Below are positions 62,856-64,000 of a stretch of DNA of 64,000 nucleotides, piece after piece. Within the stretch, counting starts at the first letter, position 1. Each line of letters starts with the position of its first letter. The notes below the pieces were generated by a model. The model had not been told where the DNA came from. It ran no database searches and saw only the letters and a program-made list of their open reading frames with translations. The DNA is from Pirellulaceae bacterium (GTDB lineage Bacteria > Planctomycetota > Planctomycetia > Pirellulales > Pirellulaceae): positions 1 to 64,000 of the forward strand of contig JADYZV010000075.1 in assembly GCA_020852965.1 (NCBI GenBank), read 5' to 3'. The translations under genes were made by a program, and so were the position numbers.

Positions 62856-64000
62856 CTACTCCGCCATCAGGTACGCAATTAAATCGGCGATAGCCTGCTT
62901 ATCGAGCGTTTCCTCAAGACCTTGGGGCATTAGCGACAGACCTGTGTTTTTGATCTGATCGATATCCACCCGCAAGACGGTTTCCGTGACACCTTCGTCT
63001 TTCTTCAACGTGATGCTCGTCGCTCCTTCATCGACGATCATTCCAGAGATCACACGGCCTTCGAGCGTTACGACAAGGTAGTTGACATACTGAGGATTGA
63101 CCTCGCTATTGGGGTCTAGAATAGATGCCAACAATGTCTCAGCACCACGAGACTTGATCGCCATCAAACTGGGACCCAGCTCATGTCCGACTCCTTGCAC
63201 GCGATGGCACGCGCTGCAAGATTTCTTAAACACCTCACGGCCTCGATCAATATCGGCTGGCATGGAAAGTGACACACGATACTGGGCAATAATTTTCTCG
63301 CGAAGAGCTGCTTGCTCTGCCGTTCGTGGACTGGTAGGTGGCGAGATTGTGTGAGTCGACCCGGCATCCCGTGGCGCGTCCTTGGCTCGTTGGCGGGCAG
63401 CGACCTGTTCGGCAATCTGCTTTGAAAACTCTGGATCATCCACAACCTCATTCAAATGCTCAACGTCCTCGCCGATCGAGCTCATCACGGCCGCGCGCAT
63501 CCATCGATCTGCTGGGTCGCGAGCTAGCACTCGCAAGAGTCGTTCGGTTCGTTGCGGTGCCGGCCCATCGCCGAGGGCGAACGCTAACTGGTAGCGTACC
63601 TCCATCGATTCGTCATCCACCAAATCCCCCAACGCGGCGGAAAGTTCAGGCGTCCACTCCATCGGTCCCGCCAATCGAACCGCGTGACGGCGAACTTGTG
63701 CGTGGGTGTCCGCCAGAGCAACGAGGATGGTGGCTTCGTCCAGTTTCCTCAAACCGCTCAGCGCATATAACGCGTGCATCCGCCCCAGCGCTGATGAACT
63801 GTTGCGAACAAGTTGCTTCAGTGGTTCGATCGCAGCTGGATCCTGCCGCTCGTATAGCAATCGCGCTGCCGTTTCGCGGTGCCAAGCGTTCTCATGGGCC
63901 AGCAGGGCAACCAGCTCGAGCGTGCTGCGCCCGCTCAAATCAATTGGACCCGAAGACCGAAATCCACTCGGTACGACTTGGTATATGCGTCCCGCATCGC
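62856..64000 (-). CDS. PVC-type haem-binding protein, C-terminal part (5' end beyond window)
   Basis: The frame is open to the window edge (DAGRIYQVVPSG…), so the TTG start at 63938 in the track is not real. Visible: end of the dehydrogenase-like propeller (GRIYQVVPSG), HEAT-like repeats (ETAARLLYERQDPAAIEPL, HAQVRRHAVRLAG), and a cytochrome c domain with KKSCSACHRVQGVGHELGPS and the PVC pattern GRVISGMIVDEGATSI ending LIAYLMAE. Same family as the 46-kb giant but without an SGNH domain. Probably an exported c-type cytochrome redox protein. Confidence 0.9.
   Translation of the reverse strand, partial: DAGRIYQVVPSGFRSSGPIDLSGRSTLELVALLAHENAWHRETAARLLYERQDPAAIEPLKQLVRNSSSALGRMHALYALSGLRKLDEATILVALADTHAQVRRHAVRLAGPMEWTPELSAALGDLVDDESMEVRYQLAFALGDGPAPQRTERLLRVLARDPADRWMRAAVMSSIGEDVEHLNEVVDDPEFSKQIAEQVAARQRAKDAPRDAGSTHTISPPTSPRTAEQAALREKIIAQYRVSLSMPADIDRGREVFKKSCSACHRVQGVGHELGPSLMAIKSRGAETLLASILDPNSEVNPQYVNYLVVTLEGRVISGMIVDEGATSITLKKDEGVTETVLRVDIDQIKNTGLSLMPQGLEETLDKQAIADLIAYLMAE

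Noticed and set aside
62856-63938. Complete 360-aa gene starting at TTG 63938
   Set aside because: The frame is open to the window edge and continues into a family-typical GRIYQVVPSG segment, so the gene is partial.

Overview
The window looks like chromosomal DNA of a planctomycete, most likely of the Pirellulaceae / Rhodopirellula group. This rests on gene families largely confined to or expanded in that phylum: a TIGR03009 protein, DUF1501 plus PSD1/LamG cytochrome-type proteins, two PVC-type haem-binding propeller proteins, formylglycine sulfatases, a PIG-L deacetylase next to a PQQ propeller, a MoxR/DUF58/transglutaminase operon and an MfnB homologue. Genes are often solitary, convergent or divergent. 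Many intergenic gaps carry short palindromic repeat elements. I saw no rRNA, tRNA, CRISPR array or insertion sequence.

Layout. 0-6 kb: MfnB fragment (cut by the window edge), RNase D, Gfo/Idh/MocA oxidoreductase, ICMT-like methyltransferase, membrane alpha/beta hydrolase, TIGR03009 protein. 6-16.6 kb: BshB1-like deacetylase and PQQ propeller; MoxR-DUF58-transglutaminase operon; purU; YkgJ-type Cys-cluster protein; hisS. 16.8-26.7 kb: agarase-like glycoside hydrolase, pyruvate/indolepyruvate decarboxylase-type enzyme, sulfatase, DUF1501, LamG-PSD1 protein (probably glycan use). 27.1-33 kb: five-gene MacB-like efflux operon (two permeases, ATPase, HlyD adaptor, OB-type lipoprotein), preceded by a Cys-rich exported protein. 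33-41 kb: accessory-looking stretch with a broken metallophosphoesterase/alpha-beta hydrolase fusion, mtfA, sulfatase, diguanylate cyclase, orphan nucleotidyltransferase and an N-truncated glycosidase-like ORF. 41.2-46.4 kb: envelope/stress cluster (DUF1328, DUF4112, lipid kinase, lipoprotein, MscS-BON, CuZn-SOD lipoprotein, zinc ribbon). 46.4-52 kb: giant PVC-cytochrome/SGNH protein and an acyltransferase-3. 52.3-60.6 kb: YqiJ-like protein, flotillin and a 1746-aa AAA+ ATPase of the DUF3686 type. 61-64 kb: TIM-barrel protein, SAM methyltransferase and a second PVC cytochrome protein cut by the window end.

The best candidate for a poorly described system is the YqiJ/flotillin/DUF3686-ATPase module. 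Two real genes under 60 codons (DUF1328 and a zinc-ribbon protein) and two edge-truncated genes are absent or incomplete in the supplied ORF track. Among the non-coding features, the strongest are a hairpin element pair with conserved flanks but fully exchanged stems (52.05/52.25 kb), a family of elements with a CCCTCCCG palindrome (26.9, 40.8, 57.6 kb), hairpins sharing a GCGGAG loop, and two GGTTCTT heptamer arrays that each begin at the stop codon of the preceding gene.
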